Under the pieces are notes generated by a model. That model made no database searches. It saw only the letters and a program-made list of their open reading frames with translations, and was not told the origin of the DNA. This document shows positions 40,494 through 41,832 of a DNA stretch of 41,832 bases, piece by piece. Location of the stretch: the NCBI RefSeq assembly GCF_903819335.1, contig NZ_CAIJDE010000031.1, positions 1 to 41,832 of the forward strand, read 5' to 3'. Position numbers and translations under genes: made by a program. The DNA is from Flavobacterium panici (GTDB lineage: Bacteria; Bacteroidota; Bacteroidia; Flavobacteriales; Flavobacteriaceae). Each line of letters begins with the position of its first letter. Position 1 is the first letter of the stretch.

Positions 40494-41390
40494 ATGTCGA
40501 TAGAAGTAAACAGTATATCAAAAAGTTACGGAGAGCAAAAAGCTTTAAATGAAATTTCGTTTAAAATTGAGAAAGGAGAAATCGTAGGATTTCTTGGTCC
40601 CAACGGAGCCGGAAAATCTACTTTAATGAAAATTTTGACCACTTATTTACTTGCCGACAGCGGCTCAGCCCTTGTAAATAGCCACGATGTCATGACAAAC
40701 GCAAAAGCAGTGCAGCAGTCGATAGGATATTTACCAGAGCATAATCCGTTATATTTGGATTTGTATGTTCGTGAGTATTTGGCTTTTAATGCCGATGTAT
40801 ATAAAGTACCGAAGTCAAGAATTGAAGAGGTAATTCAACTGACAGGACTGACACCGGAAAGCCATAAAAAGATCAGCCAGCTCTCAAAAGGATACCGTCA
40901 GCGCGTTGGGCTTGCGAATGCTTTATTGCATAATCCTGATGTTTTGATTTTGGATGAACCAACTACAGGTCTGGATCCGAATCAGTTAATGGAAATTAGA
41001 AACGTAATCAAAAATATTGGTAAGGATAAGACCATTTTTTTATCGACACATATTATGCAGGAAGTCGAAGCAATTTGCGATCGTGTCATAATTATTGACA
41101 AAGGACAAATTGTTGCCGACAATAAATTAGATCATTTAGTTTCTGATAATAAAGAGCAAGTTATTGAAGTAGAGTTTGATTATAAAGTCGAAGAGCAGCT
41201 TTTAGCCAGATTAGAAAATATTTCTTCATACAAAAACACGCATGACATGACTTGGGAACTGACTTTTGTTACTGATAAAGATATGCGTCCTGCAATTTTT
41301 GACTTCGCTACAGAAAATGGTTTAAAAACATTACAATTAAACCAGAAAAATAAAAACCTGGAAGCTGTTTTTAGAGAAATTACTAAGTAA
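40494..41390 (+). CDS. gldA: gliding-associated ABC transporter ATP-binding protein GldA
   Basis: GldA is the ATPase of the GldA-GldF-GldG ABC transporter needed for gliding in several flavobacteria. The 298 residues show Walker A (GPNGAGKST, 35-43), Q-loop region (IGYLPEHNPLYLDLYVREYL), signature (LSKGYRQRVGLANAL), Walker B (VLILDEPTTGLDP) and the H-loop (STHIMQEVEAICDRV). The C-terminal 80 residues are a regulatory extension found in this subfamily. gldF and gldG are not adjacent in this window, in line with gldA being separate in F. johnsoniae. A strong terminator follows. Confidence 0.9.
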   Translation: MSIEVNSISKSYGEQKALNEISFKIEKGEIVGFLGPNGAGKSTLMKILTTYLLADSGSALVNSHDVMTNAKAVQQSIGYLPEHNPLYLDLYVREYLAFNADVYKVPKSRIEEVIQLTGLTPESHKKISQLSKGYRQRVGLANALLHNPDVLILDEPTTGLDPNQLMEIRNVIKNIGKDKTIFLSTHIMQEVEAICDRVIIIDKGQIVADNKLDHLVSDNKEQVIEVEFDYKVEEQLLARLENISSYKNTHDMTWELTFVTDKDMRPAIFDFATENGLKTLQLNQKNKNLEAVFREITK

Positions 41391-41434
41391 GTTTTTTAGT
41401 CGCAGTCTCAGATTACAGTCTCAGATTATAAAAG

Positions 41435-41466
41435 CCCGATTTATTCTTAGGAATAAATCGGGTTTT
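41435..41466 (+). terminator. strong terminator after gldA
   Basis: CCCGATTTATTC (41435-41446), loop TTAG, GAATAAATCGGG (41451-41462), then TTTT. Perfect 12-bp stem. Confidence 0.93.
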
Positions 41467-41594
41467 CTTTTCTAAGAATCTCTGTTTCTCTCTTAATCTT
41501 TCTTAATATCAAATATTTATCTACTTGGTATCAAACATGTAAAATTTTATTGCAATTTTTAATTATTTTTATTTAGACTTGTTATAAATAATAT

Positions 41595-41602
41595 TATATT
41601 TG
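41595..41602 (+). promoter_or_regulatory. orphan -7 element with no downstream gene
   Basis: TATATTTG is an exact -7 match, but no start codon opens a credible frame between it and the IS3 end about 140 bases downstream. The -33 region is not clear (a TTG at 41579-41581 is too close). Otherwise the 41467-41738 gap is AT-rich and featureless. Confidence 0.45.
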
Positions 41603-41738
41603 CATCTGTAAAATTTATATTGATATAATCTGGATAATCCTATTATTGCATTAACTCCAAACATATAGAATTTAAATCCCTTGAACTTGTTTTTTTTGTT
41701 TTTTATTTTTTTTGAAAGAAAAGAGCCTGCTAATTTTA

Positions 41739-41832
41739 GACTGCACCCAAAAGTTTAGACAAATTAATAATTAAGTTTTATAATAATGAGCTCGATATTG
41801 TATCGGGCTCATTCCTTTTAGATTAAGTTTAA
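41739..41832 (-). mobile_element. IS3-family insertion sequence, transposase 3' end (partial)
   Basis: GACTGCACCCAAAAGTTTAG (from 41739) has the form of the terminal inverted repeat of IS3-family (IS150-like) elements. It is followed on the minus strand by the last codons of an OrfB-type transposase. The element continues past the right edge. Its exact outer base (41739-41742) and any target duplication cannot be fixed from one end. Confidence 0.8.
41771..41832 (-). CDS. IS3-family transposase OrfB, C-terminal 19 codons (cut by window edge)
   Basis: The minus strand is open from the window edge to a TAA at 41771 and encodes KLNLKGMSPIQYRAHYYKT. The NLKGMSP-QYR end is the usual C-terminus of IS3/IS150-type DDE transposases (rve domain), beyond the catalytic Glu. 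Only the tail is visible, so integrity of the catalytic triad is unknown. The terminal inverted repeat lies about 30 bases beyond the stop, as expected. Confidence 0.82.
   Translation of the reverse strand, partial: KLNLKGMSPIQYRAHYYKT

Noticed and set aside
1..41832. CRISPR arrays, tRNA or rRNA genes, and phage genes
   Set aside because: No regularly spaced direct repeats, no cloverleaf-like sequence and no phage structural or integrase genes were seen on either strand.

Overview
The window reads as an ordinary, AT-rich stretch of a Flavobacterium-type chromosome (Bacteroidota, Flavobacteriia). The reasons are gliding-motility genes (gldA, and gldD-gldE behind ssb and mutY), a PbpC/alpha-2-macroglobulin pair, DUF3078 and TonB-like envelope proteins, start codons without Shine-Dalgarno sequences, and promoters of the Bacteroidota form TTG-N19-TAnnTTTG (exact before rplU). 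Both ends lie inside insertion sequences: an IS110-family element on the left (first 25 transposase codons and its whole upstream end) and an IS3-family element on the right (last 19 transposase codons).

Layout. 1-735: IS110 end with a candidate bridge RNA, abutting a palindromic repeat, then a second structured element. 736-2243: AhpD-like protein and AraC regulator. 2298-7036: glycosyltransferase (-), MiaE tRNA hydroxylase and AsmA-like protein (+). 7384-8109: rplU-rpmA (-). 8386-11769: paired M16 peptidases. 11770-12976: repeat-rich interval in which two near-identical composite palindromic repeats flank a 77-codon gene with a folded leader. 12977-14322: EamA transporter (-) and a metal-binding lipoprotein (+). 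14383-17786: mutY-ssb-gldE-gldD (-), divergent from an HU/IHF gene and a 30-residue basic peptide. 18599-20143: RNase G. 20447-28611: alpha-2-macroglobulin then pbpC (-). 28810-29919: tadA and a SUKH-like gene (-). 29981-34508: two tandem Cys4-TM-TonB proteins, dxs and a DUF3078 protein. 34581-39139: dgt (-), then an Lrp-type regulator divergent from metE. 39233-40346: small hypothetical and outer-membrane barrel genes (-). 40494-41390: gldA. 41391-41832: an orphan promoter and the IS3 end.

Themes. Most genes are housekeeping: isoprenoid precursor synthesis (dxs), methionine synthesis (metE), tRNA modification (miaE, tadA), ribosomal proteins, DNA repair and dNTP control (mutY, ssb, dgt), and envelope assembly or defence (AsmA, PbpC, A2M, M16, GldA/D/E). 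The most striking signal is at the left edge. The IS110 leader folds like a bridge RNA: an outer stem, an internal loop and an apical hairpin, then a second stem-loop. The 5' side of its first internal loop carries nine bases identical to the palindromic repeat the element abuts. That is what RNA-guided insertion into a dispersed palindromic repeat would leave. Several other palindromic repeat families fill the intergenic gaps.
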